The notes under the pieces are model-generated. The model did not search any database, was not told the origin of the DNA, and saw only the letters and a list, made by a program, of their open reading frames with translations. DNA of 64,000 nt, taken from NCBI RefSeq assembly GCF_010882125.1, contig NZ_JAAGVZ010000011.1, positions 1-64,000 of the forward strand, given 5' to 3'. Position 1 is the first letter of the stretch. The number at the start of each line of letters is the position of its first letter. This document shows positions 1-7,925 of this stretch, in pieces. Position numbers and translations under genes: made by a program. The DNA comes from Peribacillus alkalitolerans (GTDB lineage Bacteria > Bacillota > Bacilli > Bacillales > DSM-1321).

Positions 1-26
1 ATTGATATCTTTAGTATAAAGCAAAA

Positions 27-68
27 AGGGAGTCAATCGCTCGATTAAAATCGAGCGATTGACTCCCT
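27..68 (-). terminator. Strong hairpin terminator at left edge
   Basis: A perfect 18-bp inverted repeat with a 6-nt loop (arms 27-44 and 51-68). On the minus strand it is followed by a run of five T, so it suits the end of the minus-strand NERD gene. The plus strand lacks a T run directly after the stem. Confidence 0.75.
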
Positions 69-93
69 AATTGTTAAAGCGGACTTTTTCAGT

Positions 94-121
94 GCCCTCG
101 AGGAATTCGGGCGGTTTTTTT
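94..121 (+). terminator. Short hairpin plus T-run, possible remnant of an element end
   Basis: GCCC at 94-97 pairs with GGGC at 108-112, followed by a seven-T run. It reads as a plus-strand terminator, but no plus-strand gene ends inside the window. The segment 78-121, with a 'ggactttttcag' motif, reminds me of sequence near insertion-sequence ends in Bacillaceae. That is memory-based and unverified. Confidence 0.4.
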
Positions 122-1085
122 ATTCTTTAGAAAGATAATACACCTTATTTTTGTATGTACCTGTTTGAGGTAGGTTTAACGAGTGAAGAAGTCTTGAAGC
201 TGCTGAAGGGGAGTTTATTAGTAAAAAATCTCTTAATTGGCCATTTGAAATGGTAAGACCTATCAATAGATAATAATCATTCAATGCGTGAATATGGGCA
301 TCTCTATGTTTTGATCTGCATTGCGGGCAAAACCAGGTAGCGTGATGTCTGAGTATTGGTATATAGCTGCATACTGGGCAATAGACACCTTTTACAAGAT
401 CACTCTTTTTTATTTGATATTGGTCGATAATTGAAGATTCGCCTTCAGTATGTTGTTTTTTGAGTAGCCGAATGGTCTTTTTAAGGTCTTTTTCAGAAAT
501 TGAGGGTTTAGAGGTGGCTTTTTCAATTTGATTTATTTTTAAGGGCAATAAATCACGGTGAAGCACTTTTTTAGAAATGGCATGATTGTCAGGAGATGTA
601 CGAATAATGGTTCGGGGGTTACTAATGATAACTAGAGAATAGATTGGCATTTGGGGAAAACCATGGGTAGCAAACCACTTTTTTAATTGAAATTCATGGC
701 GATGTACTTGAATGAGTGGATTAGAGTATGCAATCTCCTTTCCATCTTTAGTTTGGATAAGTTGATTGAATACCGGGTCAAAATATAGGGTGCCACCGTA
801 GTTTTTCACTTCCATGATGAGAACAAAATTTGTTGATAATAGTAAAATGTCCATCTGGAAATGGTAAGTTCCATCTAACAAGCGAATTCCGCGGAATATG
901 TGATATTTTTTCGGATCTAGAAAACTTAGAGGGAAAGTCATAGCCGTTTCACCGTAAAATCCGGCTTGCCGGTTTTTGAGCTCATCTTTAATTTGAGGGA
1001 TTTTCGGATGTTGGAAAGGGAGTCGTCGTAGTAAAGCCTCCAATTTTTGAAGAGAAATAGGAACTTTTAGGTCTTTTTGTATCAT
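120..1085 (-). CDS. NERD-domain protein with C-terminal zinc ribbon
   Basis: This 321-residue protein carries a nuclease-related domain (NERD). GE lies at 45-46, an FQMD block ends at D79, and an EVK block has E92 and K94, which matches the restriction-endonuclease-like core seen in the NERD family. The C-terminus has CPVC at 236-239 and CPQC at 253-256, a four-cysteine zinc ribbon. The start is ATG with a GGAGTG ribosome site directly upstream. NERD proteins are often called nucleases, but activity is rarely shown. No partner gene lies beside it, and the 690 bp upstream are non-coding. Function beyond probable DNA binding or cleavage is not known. Confidence 0.85.
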   Translation of the reverse strand: MIQKDLKVPISLQKLEALLRRLPFQHPKIPQIKDELKNRQAGFYGETAMTFPLSFLDPKKYHIFRGIRLLDGTYHFQMDILLLSTNFVLIMEVKNYGGTLYFDPVFNQLIQTKDGKEIAYSNPLIQVHRHEFQLKKWFATHGFPQMPIYSLVIISNPRTIIRTSPDNHAISKKVLHRDLLPLKINQIEKATSKPSISEKDLKKTIRLLKKQHTEGESSIIDQYQIKKSDLVKGVYCPVCSYIPILRHHATWFCPQCRSKHRDAHIHALNDYYLLIGLTISNGQLRDFLLINSPSAASRLLHSLNLPQTGTYKNKVYYLSKE

Positions 1086-1181
1086 GTGATCACTCCAATA
1101 TAGATTTAGTTTTTATATTTCTATACATGAGCCTATTTTCCTTCAAATGAATAAAACAATTTTTGGAACGGGACATTAATT

Positions 1182-1290
1182 TACTTTCGAAAGTAGTTGT
1201 TTTACTTTCGAAATGCCAAAAATACATTCGAAAAGTAAAAAATACTTTCGATACGTCAAAAATACTTTCGAAAATGGAAAAATACCTATT
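1182..1290. repeat. Array of ~20-nt TACTTTCGAAA repeats
   Basis: The motif TACtTTCGAAA and variants recurs with starts at 1182, 1203, 1223, 1243 and 1263, with a degenerate copy at 1283. The spacing is 21, 20, 20, 20 and 20 nt. TTCGAA is itself palindromic. The array lies just upstream of the minus-strand NERD gene. The short ORFs crossing it have no coding character. Confidence 0.75.
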
Positions 1291-1801
1291 TTTCGACAAA
1301 ACGATGCAAAAAAAGAAGGGCCAAACAACAAAACGAGCTGGACCCCAGGAATTGATTTGTTTTAAAAGGACTGTTCGGAATCATCACTTCTATTTGTATT
1401 TGAACATTTAGGCAGGAAATGACTCCAACACATATGATTGGGAGAATCAGCGAAATTACAGGATCAATTTTGAAGCTGGGAATGCCATTCGCTATCTTTG
1501 TGCGGGCTGGCTTGCAGATTGGTTTATGCCAAGCCTTGTTTTCCTAATGGCAAAGGTTTTGAATATAAGCTTTTTCATTTTTTATTGAAAATCCTCTTTA
1601 TGGAAGATTTGAAGCCTTGTACTCAGTACCTGGCCTTATTTGTTTAGGATTTTAAATGCGTAGGTGTTTCTTAAAAATATCCTGTTTATTTCCAATAATA
1701 ATATTGAAAATACCACTAATAATAAAGTAGTAACCTAATGAGTGAAGGGGATATGGCCTTCATCATTCCTTTAAATTGTGAGTACAAGGAGGCATTTCAA
1801 T
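1291..1801. other. Non-coding stretch, nothing recognised
   Basis: Between the 20-nt repeat array and the CAP gene I see no convincing ORF or strong hairpin, and I can support no RNA gene. The last ~60 bases must contain the promoter of the CAP-domain gene. I could not assign it with confidence. Confidence 0.5.
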
Positions 1802-2644
1802 TTGAAAAAGAACAAGTTAGCTTTAGTATTGTCAGCTGTCTCAATAATAGGTCTCGCGGCTTGTAATAACCAAGATAGAAATGAAATGGATAATAATAAT
1901 AATGGGGAAATATCAAATATCAGTACGAACCTTTCGAGTCAAAATTATCCTCATACTAGGGCTATTTTAACTCAAGATGCCAAGTATAGATCTATGGCTG
2001 TTGAACCTTATGGAAATAGAACTGGGTATAGGTTTCCTCAAGCAAGCGAAATCCCACGCTATGATCAAATACAACCAGGACAAGCATTAGTTCCACAGCA
2101 GGTACCAGCCGAACAAAGGACACCAGTACCACAGCAAGCTCCAACCGAACAAGTAGTACCAGCACCACAGCAGGCTCCAACGAATCAGGCGCCGGCACCA
2201 CAGCAAGCTCCAACGAATCAGGCACCGACACAGCAACCTAGATCAACCCAGCAAGCACCTACAAATATAAGCCAAGCAGTACAACAAGTTATTGATCTAA
2301 CAAATGCTGAACGGAGTAGAAATGGTTTGCCGGGATTAACAATGGATAATCAATTATGCGGTGTTGCCCAAAAAAAATCAGTGGATATGCAACAAAATAA
2401 TTACTTTTCTCATACTAGCCCAACATATGGTTCTCCATTCGATATGATGAGAGACTTAGGTGTAACATACAATTCTGCAGGTGAAAACATTGCTCAGGGA
2501 CAACAAACCCCTCAAGAAGTTGTTCAAGCATGGATGAATAGTGAAGGGCATCGTAAAAACATTCTAGATAATAGTTTTACTCATATCGGAGTGGGGTATG
2601 AGCAAAATGGCAATCACTGGACTCAAATGTTTATCGGAAAATAG
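1802..2644 (+). CDS. CAP/SCP-domain lipoprotein with P/Q-rich linker
   Basis: The protein is a secreted lipoprotein of about 280 residues. I chose TTG 1802 because AAGGAGG lies 9 nt upstream; the earlier GTG at 1778 precedes that site. The N-terminus is Lys-rich and hydrophobic and ends in lipobox LAAC, so the protein should be anchored on the outer face of the membrane. A Pro/Gln-rich linker (about residues 85-155) is built of repeats such as QQAPTNQAP, with matching direct repeats in the DNA at 2128-2230. The C-terminal ~120 residues are a CAP domain (YkwD type), with LTNAERSRNGL, FSHTSP, GENIAQG and NSEGHRKNIL. The role of bacterial CAP proteins is largely unknown. A terminator follows. 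Confidence 0.85.
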   Translation: MKKNKLALVLSAVSIIGLAACNNQDRNEMDNNNNGEISNISTNLSSQNYPHTRAILTQDAKYRSMAVEPYGNRTGYRFPQASEIPRYDQIQPGQALVPQQVPAEQRTPVPQQAPTEQVVPAPQQAPTNQAPAPQQAPTNQAPTQQPRSTQQAPTNISQAVQQVIDLTNAERSRNGLPGLTMDNQLCGVAQKKSVDMQQNNYFSHTSPTYGSPFDMMRDLGVTYNSAGENIAQGQQTPQEVVQAWMNSEGHRKNILDNSFTHIGVGYEQNGNHWTQMFIGK

Positions 2645-2670
2645 TATGAATATCACTGGTTCTAATATTT

Positions 2671-2710
2671 ACTCTGTAGTGGTGTCGAACCCTACAGAGT
2701 TTTGTTTTTG
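2671..2710 (+). terminator. Terminator of the CAP gene
   Basis: Arms ACTCTGTAG (2671-2679) and CTACAGAGT (2692-2700) are followed by TTTGTTTTTG. Confidence 0.8.
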
Positions 2711-2842
2711 TATTACAATTCAATTTTCTCCCGTATCATCGGTTGGAAATTAAAGTTTATTCTCAGTACCTCTCTTGGAACGAAAGTATATTTTTTCCTT
2801 TTCTGTTTAAAATATCTTTGAAAGTTTATGAGAGGGGTTAGT

Positions 2843-4201
2843 GTGTTGACGGATATTGTAATCGCTAGATCGATGTTTGGAACGACGATGGCATTTCATA
2901 TAATATTTGCTACGTTAGGTGTAGGCATTCCTTTTATGATTTTGCTGGCTGAAATCATGTTTTTGAAAACGAAGGATAGCGACTATTCCATCATGGCTAA
3001 AAGATGGACGAAAGCAAAAGCCGTCTTGCTAGGAATTGCTATTCCTTCAGGTACCATCGCGGGTGTACAGTTGTCCCTGTTGTGGCCTGGATTTATGGAG
3101 GTAGTGGGTCGAGTGATGGCTCTACCATTCCAAATTGAAATCTATGCATTTTTTATAGAGGCTCTTTTTTTATCTATTTATGTGTATGCGTATGATCGCA
3201 TTTCTTCCAAAGCGCGGGTAATCAGTTTAATTCTTGTGACATTCGGGGCACTTGCATCCGCGATTTTGATATCCAACGTACATGCCTTTGAAGGCACACC
3301 TGCGGGCTTTAATATCGTAAATGGAAAAATTGTCGATGTTGATCCCTGGGCAGCTTTTTTTAACCCGAGCTTCTTTGTAACTGCGGGACATGTGGCGTTA
3401 ACGGCACTGATGACAGGAGCGTTTGTTACGGCATCTGTAGCTGCATTTAAGTTATTGAAGCTTCCTTTTGAAAGTCGGCTGTATCAGCATCATTTTAAAG
3501 CACTAATGTTGAGCTTGATTGTAGGGGGAATTTTTTCTTTACTTAGTGCCATTAATGGCCATGCGTCGGCTCAATATCTGCACGAGTACCAACCGGAAAA
3601 ATTAGCGGCGGCGGAAGGTCTGTTTGAAACACAATCCCATGCTCCTCTTGCCATTGGTGGATTTACGAACCGTGATACACAGGAAGTGGATTGGGCGATT
3701 GAGATTCCATGGGCCCTTAGTTTTTTAGCTGGAAACAGTTTTGATACGGTCGTCAAAGGATTGAATGATTATCCAGAGGAATTTTGGCCGCCATTGTTTG
3801 TCCATACTCTGTTTAATGGGATGGTCGCTATCGGAAGCTTTACCATTCTTCTATCGATGATTGGGTTTGTTTGGAATAAATTTTTGAAAAAGGATCGTTT
3901 TCCAAAGTGGTTGTTATGGCTATTTTTTTCAACAGGACCACTATCGATACTATCCATTGAGTTCGGGTGGATTTTTGCCTGTACTGGAAGACAGCCTTGG
4001 ACGATTTACCGAGTAATGAGTACGGCTGATTCTGCAACGACACAAACCAATTTAGGTCCGTTATTTGCCATGTTTTTGGTCGTGTATGCAATTCTTGGAG
4101 TATCGGTGGTATTAGTGCTGTATTATTACTTCAAACGCCATCCGCTTATTAATGATATTGAAGGAAATCAAGAAGAGCATAATGGGTTAACTATTCATTG
4201 A
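2843..4201 (+). CDS. ythA: Cytochrome bd-type quinol oxidase subunit I, YthA-like
   Basis: This is the heme-bearing subunit of a terminal quinol oxidase that reduces O2 to water at the membrane. GTG 2843 (or TTG 2846) is favoured because AGAGGGG lies 5-8 nt before it; ATG 2828 would sit upstream of that site. It has about nine membrane segments. The FH near residue 18 fits the heme b595 ligand. TAGH and the Met in FNGMVAIG (about residue 327) fit heme b558, and GRQPW is conserved. The stretch IPSGTIAGVQLSLLWP and the short Q-loop place it in the YthA/CioA-like subfamily rather than canonical CydA. The gene for subunit II follows after 18 bp. Confidence 0.9.
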   Translation: MLTDIVIARSMFGTTMAFHIIFATLGVGIPFMILLAEIMFLKTKDSDYSIMAKRWTKAKAVLLGIAIPSGTIAGVQLSLLWPGFMEVVGRVMALPFQIEIYAFFIEALFLSIYVYAYDRISSKARVISLILVTFGALASAILISNVHAFEGTPAGFNIVNGKIVDVDPWAAFFNPSFFVTAGHVALTALMTGAFVTASVAAFKLLKLPFESRLYQHHFKALMLSLIVGGIFSLLSAINGHASAQYLHEYQPEKLAAAEGLFETQSHAPLAIGGFTNRDTQEVDWAIEIPWALSFLAGNSFDTVVKGLNDYPEEFWPPLFVHTLFNGMVAIGSFTILLSMIGFVWNKFLKKDRFPKWLLWLFFSTGPLSILSIEFGWIFACTGRQPWTIYRVMSTADSATTQTNLGPLFAMFLVVYAILGVSVVLVLYYYFKRHPLINDIEGNQEEHNGLTIH

Positions 4202-4219
4202 TAAGAGGGTGTATGAAAC

Positions 4220-5263
4220 ATGACAGGTATCACATTTGGTGATGAATTATTAGCCATCACAGTATTGTGGGGATTTGTTTTTATATATGCAGTTATGGCT
4301 TCCATGGACTTTGGGGCGGGCTTTTGGTCAATGGTCTATATTAATAGGGATAAGACAAATGCCACGAATATAGCAAACCGATATTTGTCACCAACTTGGG
4401 AAGTGACGAATGTCTTTATCGTAGCGATCGTGGTAGCGATCTATAGCTTTTTTCCAGGAGCGGCATACATACTTGGGACCATTTTGTTGATCCCTGGAAG
4501 TTTAATTTTATTACTATTGTCGATTCGAAGTGCATTTTTGGTGTTTTCACATACCGCCGAAAAATATCGAAGATTGTTAGTGTATATCTCAGGAATTTCT
4601 GGCATCATTATTCCCGGTTTGCTGATGGCAGTTCTACCAATATCCCACGGAGATTATATCCTTTTTGAGGGCGACAGGCAGACCTTGCTGTTAGGGAAAT
4701 TGTTCACCAGTCCTCACGTCTATGCATTTATTGGTTTTGCTATCTCGAGTTCTCTATTTTTGTCATCCTTACTTCTCGCGGATTATTCAAAAGCTTCTTC
4801 AGAAGACAATGCATATGATGTATATCGTAGGGATGCAATGATCCTGGGTCCGATTTCTTTACTGATGGCTTTTCTCATCATGCTGACGATGAAAGGTGAA
4901 GCGTCGTGGATTTTTGAAAAAATGATGAAGGATATTCCTCTTTTAATCGGGTCCTTGGCTGGCTTCATCGTTGCTGGAATAGCATTGGTCGTAAAGGATA
5001 AAAAAGGCATTAAAGGAATGCCGAGGATTGCTGTAATCGCAATCACCATTCAGTATTTATTAGCAAGCTACGTATATGGAAAGGCCCATTTACCGTACAT
5101 AGTGTATCCACATGTGACGATTCAAACAGGATTTACCGACCCCAATTCCTTTAGGGCTGTATTCATTGTGTATATTGTTGGTTTTGCAATTCTTTTCCCG
5201 GGTTTTATTTATTTCTGGAGTCTGTTCATGCAAGACAAAAGATATTTGAAACAAAAATCATGA
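4220..5263 (+). CDS. ythB: Cytochrome bd-type quinol oxidase subunit II, YthB-like
   Basis: This 347-residue protein has about eight hydrophobic membrane segments and is the usual partner of the preceding subunit. The N-terminal MDFGAGFW block and the PTWEVTNVF block are typical of subunit II of the YthB/CioB group. It carries no heme ligands of its own but is needed for assembly. It is co-transcribed with subunit I, 18 bp apart. No cydC/cydD exporter genes lie downstream, as in the ythAB arrangement of B. subtilis. Confidence 0.9.
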   Translation: MTGITFGDELLAITVLWGFVFIYAVMASMDFGAGFWSMVYINRDKTNATNIANRYLSPTWEVTNVFIVAIVVAIYSFFPGAAYILGTILLIPGSLILLLLSIRSAFLVFSHTAEKYRRLLVYISGISGIIIPGLLMAVLPISHGDYILFEGDRQTLLLGKLFTSPHVYAFIGFAISSSLFLSSLLLADYSKASSEDNAYDVYRRDAMILGPISLLMAFLIMLTMKGEASWIFEKMMKDIPLLIGSLAGFIVAGIALVVKDKKGIKGMPRIAVIAITIQYLLASYVYGKAHLPYIVYPHVTIQTGFTDPNSFRAVFIVYIVGFAILFPGFIYFWSLFMQDKRYLKQKS

Positions 5264-5342
5264 CATTTTTTGAAACTAAATGGAGTATGATTCGTAAAAA
5301 AGGGGAAAGAAATTACAGACACTATTACACTGGAGGAAAACC

Positions 5343-5765
5343 ATGAAACGTACAGCAGAAAAAGTTATGAGCATAATTGGAATCGTTATTAATTTATTCA
5401 TGATTGGTATGGCCGTTTTGGTCAATGTAGGATTATCAGATGCAACTGTTCGGAACTCGATTGAACAGGAGCTTAACAATGATCCGGCAATGGCGAATTC
5501 AGGTGTGGACATCAATATGGTAATGGACCTGCTAGGTGGCATTGGATGGGGATTTGTGATTGTGGTCCTGATTAGCACTGTTTTGAGCATTATTGCATTA
5601 GCGGTTATGAAACGTAAATCAAAAATGGCAGGCATCCTACTGATTGTAAGTGCTTTAATTGTAGGAATTGGAACGGTTTTGCTTGGTTGGTTACCGGCCA
5701 TATTATTCCTGATTGCAGGTATTATGTGCCTAGTTCGCAAGCCAAAAGAAGAAATTGTATATTAA
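5343..5765 (+). CDS. DUF4064 four-helix membrane protein
   Basis: This 140-residue protein has an N-terminal hydrophobic helix, an extracytoplasmic loop of about 40 residues (acidic/Asn-rich, with NNDPAMANSG), and three more membrane helices ending in a basic tail. The pattern and the opening KRTAEKVMSIIG resemble DUF4064 proteins common in Bacillus. Function is unknown. The ribosome site TGGAGG lies 7 nt before the ATG. It sits 79 bp after the oxidase genes and before a strong terminator, so it may be their third cistron. Confidence 0.75.
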   Translation: MKRTAEKVMSIIGIVINLFMIGMAVLVNVGLSDATVRNSIEQELNNDPAMANSGVDINMVMDLLGGIGWGFVIVVLISTVLSIIALAVMKRKSKMAGILLIVSALIVGIGTVLLGWLPAILFLIAGIMCLVRKPKEEIVY

Positions 5766-5775
5766 AGGTTGATCC

Positions 5776-5812
5776 AAAGGAGTGTTCCCTAATGGGACAC
5801 TCCTTTTTTATT
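5776..5812 (+). terminator. Terminator after DUF4064 gene
   Basis: AAAGGAGTGT (5776-5785) pairs with ACACTCCTTT (5797-5806), and a T-rich tract follows. Confidence 0.85.
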
Positions 5813-5839
5813 TTTCAAAAAAGGCGGGAGGAGTCACAA

Positions 5840-6379
5840 GTGGAAAAATAGAATGTTGCCTATCGAATGGGTTTTACAGGACTGTACTAAATTGGACTTA
5901 CAGCATACTTATCGGTTTATGTATATGACAGGGAACTCCTTTCAGCATTTTTTGACCAACGATTCCCAAAATGAATTGCTGCAGTCCGTTCATCACCACT
6001 TGGAAAAGGACGGGGTTTTCATTTTTGCGTCACGGTACTTGAACTTAAAAGAACTAGCAGAAAAAGAAGAAAGCTTTCATACATATATCGATCATCACGA
6101 CCGTAAAATTAGAGAGACCAATTTAGAAGAATTTAACCCTCTTACACAAATCTTATATTGCAAATCACAAAGTGAGTTTGTGGATGAAGAGGACAAATTA
6201 GTAGAAACAGAGAATGAAAGGATATCACTTAGGTATGTTTACCCGATGGAGATGGAACGGTTGTTGCAGCAGCATGATTTTTTTTTGAACAAATTTACGA
6301 ATCCTGGGAAAAGAGGCCGTTAAGCCATGATAGCCTTGAAATGATTTATGTTTGTAGAAAAGTTGAAAATATTTTATAA
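5840..6379 (+). pseudogene. Broken class I SAM-dependent methyltransferase
   Basis: A good ribosome site (GGGAGGAG) precedes GTG 5840, but the frame stops after three codons (GTG GAA AAA TAG). From 5853 the sequence encodes only the C-terminal two thirds of a methyltransferase (IEWVLQDC, YMTGNSFQHFL, YVYPMEMERLLQQ). The N-terminal glycine-rich SAM-binding motif is absent. A second lesion is a 9-T run at 6278-6286. Shifting frame there restores a plausible family C-terminus (FEQIYESWEKR ... MIYVCRK) ending at 6379, whereas the unshifted frame stops at 6323. I infer an internal deletion plus a homopolymer frameshift. Confidence 0.8.
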
Positions 6380-6394
6380 AGGGGTTATGCAGGA

Positions 6395-6550
6395 ATGGAA
6401 AATTCCTATTTTGTTGGGTGGGGAACATTGGCATTAATCAATGCAGGGCTTGCACAAGGAAAAAATAGAACGGGCTTAAATTGGTTCCTCCTATCTCTTT
6501 TACTTGGACCTGTGGCAACTTTGATTCTATTATTTGTAGAAAAACGCTAA
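6395..6550 (+). CDS. 51-residue membrane protein
   Basis: ATG 6395 opens a 51-residue ORF that reads like a real small protein: a first amphipathic/hydrophobic segment (VGWGTLALINAGLAQGKN), a polar turn, then a hydrophobic helix WFLLSLLLGPVATLILLFV and a basic end. AAGGGG and AGGA lie upstream. I recall similar short conserved hypothetical proteins in Bacillus, of unknown function. It begins 16 bp after the restored end of the broken methyltransferase. Confidence 0.6.
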   Translation: MENSYFVGWGTLALINAGLAQGKNRTGLNWFLLSLLLGPVATLILLFVEKR

Positions 6551-6612
6551 GATTATCTCATTAAACTATGTTATACTCCAAAAAATAGAAAAAACAAGTG
6601 GATGTGACGAAG

Positions 6613-7884
6613 ATGTTAGAAAAAAGAACTCCCATTCCGGTAAACGAAGCTGTTACTCGAGTGATGGAATATAAAATGGAAGGTTGTACCGAGGAAGTGC
6701 TGATTGAAGAATCGTTCGGCAGGTTTCTAGGACACGATTTGATTGCCACTCATGATGTACCAAATTTTGATCGTTCACCATATGATGGATTCGCGATCAG
6801 AGCGGTGGATACAAAATCGGCCTCCATAGAACATCCCGTTACATTGGAAGTGGTAGGAGAGATTGGAGCTGGGAGTGTCTTCAAAGATGAGGTACAAGCC
6901 TGCCAAGCGGTGAGAATCATGACTGGGGCGCAAATCCCAGCTGGATGCAATGCAGTCATTATGCTCGAGCATGTCAAGGAAAGTTCAATTAATGACCTAT
7001 CATACATAACGATCAATCGAAAAGTACAAAGCGGTGAGAATATCTCCTTCAAAGGGGAAGACACGAATGAAGGGGATGTACTCGTTTCTAAAGGCTCAAT
7101 CATTAATCCAGGAATTGTGGCACTATTAGCGACTTTTGGGTATAAAAATGTAACGGTGGCTTCAAAACCTAGGATTGGTGTACTGGCAACAGGAAGTGAG
7201 CTACTTGATTTGGATGAGCCTATGGTGGCTGGAAAAATCCGCAACAGCAATGCATATATGGTGTTATCCCAAATTCAACGAGTCGGGGCAAATCCAGTTC
7301 ATTTCGGCCAATCGAGTGATGACTTGGAGCTGGCGATGGAACGGATGTTAGAAGCAATTAAAGAAGTAGATTTTTTAATCACCACAGGTGGCGTGTCAGT
7401 CGGTGATTATGACCATTTGCCTGCCATTTATGAAAAAATGGGTGCAACCGTCCTTTTTAACAAAATTAGGATGAGACCAGGTAGTGTGACAACAGTCGCG
7501 CATTGGAATGGGAAGCTTCTATTTGGACTTTCCGGTAATCCATCTGCTTGCTACGTCGGCTTTGAACTATTTGTAAGACCAATTGTTCGTAATTGGATGG
7601 GTTCGGAGAAACCATACTTACAAAGAACAATGGCAACATTGGGAGCGGACTTCTTATATCCTAATCCATTCGACAGGTTTGTGAGGGGGACGGTATCATT
7701 TAAAGAGGGCTCACTATTGGCGATACCTTCAGGGACAGATAAATCCAATATGGTATCCTCATTGGCTGGCGCAAATGCTCTAATTGTACTACCGGGTGGG
7801 ACACATAGTTTTGAAACAGGGATGGAAGTAGAAGTTTTATTATTGGATGACCAAGTGGGAGCTGAAAGGTTCGATTTGGCATGA
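6613..7884 (+). CDS. moeA: Molybdopterin molybdenumtransferase MoeA
   Basis: MoeA inserts molybdate into adenylated molybdopterin in the last common step of molybdenum-cofactor synthesis, in the cytoplasm. The protein opens with LEKRTPIPVNEAV, like B. subtilis MoeA, which favours ATG 6613 over GTG 6598. Visible family blocks are FDRSPYDGFA, VRIMTGAQIP, SGENISFKGED, ATGSELL, ITTGGVSVGDYD and LSGNPSACYVGFE. The ~423-residue length is normal. No mob, moa or mod genes are adjacent here. The nearest molybdenum gene is modB, 2 kb away beyond two unrelated genes. Confidence 0.95.
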   Translation: MLEKRTPIPVNEAVTRVMEYKMEGCTEEVLIEESFGRFLGHDLIATHDVPNFDRSPYDGFAIRAVDTKSASIEHPVTLEVVGEIGAGSVFKDEVQACQAVRIMTGAQIPAGCNAVIMLEHVKESSINDLSYITINRKVQSGENISFKGEDTNEGDVLVSKGSIINPGIVALLATFGYKNVTVASKPRIGVLATGSELLDLDEPMVAGKIRNSNAYMVLSQIQRVGANPVHFGQSSDDLELAMERMLEAIKEVDFLITTGGVSVGDYDHLPAIYEKMGATVLFNKIRMRPGSVTTVAHWNGKLLFGLSGNPSACYVGFELFVRPIVRNWMGSEKPYLQRTMATLGADFLYPNPFDRFVRGTVSFKEGSLLAIPSGTDKSNMVSSLAGANALIVLPGGTHSFETGMEVEVLLLDDQVGAERFDLA

Positions 7885-7890
7885 AAAAAG

Positions 7891-7922
7891 GGCTGAATTC
7901 CAGGATTGGAGTTCAGCCTTTT
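7891..7922. terminator. Bidirectional terminator between moeA and chrA
   Basis: GGCTGAATTCC (7891-7901) pairs with GGAGTTCAGCC (7908-7918) with one G-T pair. T runs occur on both strands. Confidence 0.85.
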
Positions 7923-7925
7923 GGT

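Noticed and set aside
1090-1411. Short overlapping ORFs on both strands (69 and 82 codons)
   Set aside because: They are produced by the 20-nt TACTTTCGAAA repeats; repetitive residues, no ribosome site.
5276-5740. 154-codon minus-strand frame under the DUF4064 gene
   Set aside because: Antisense shadow; the plus frame has a ribosome site, membrane topology and a terminator.
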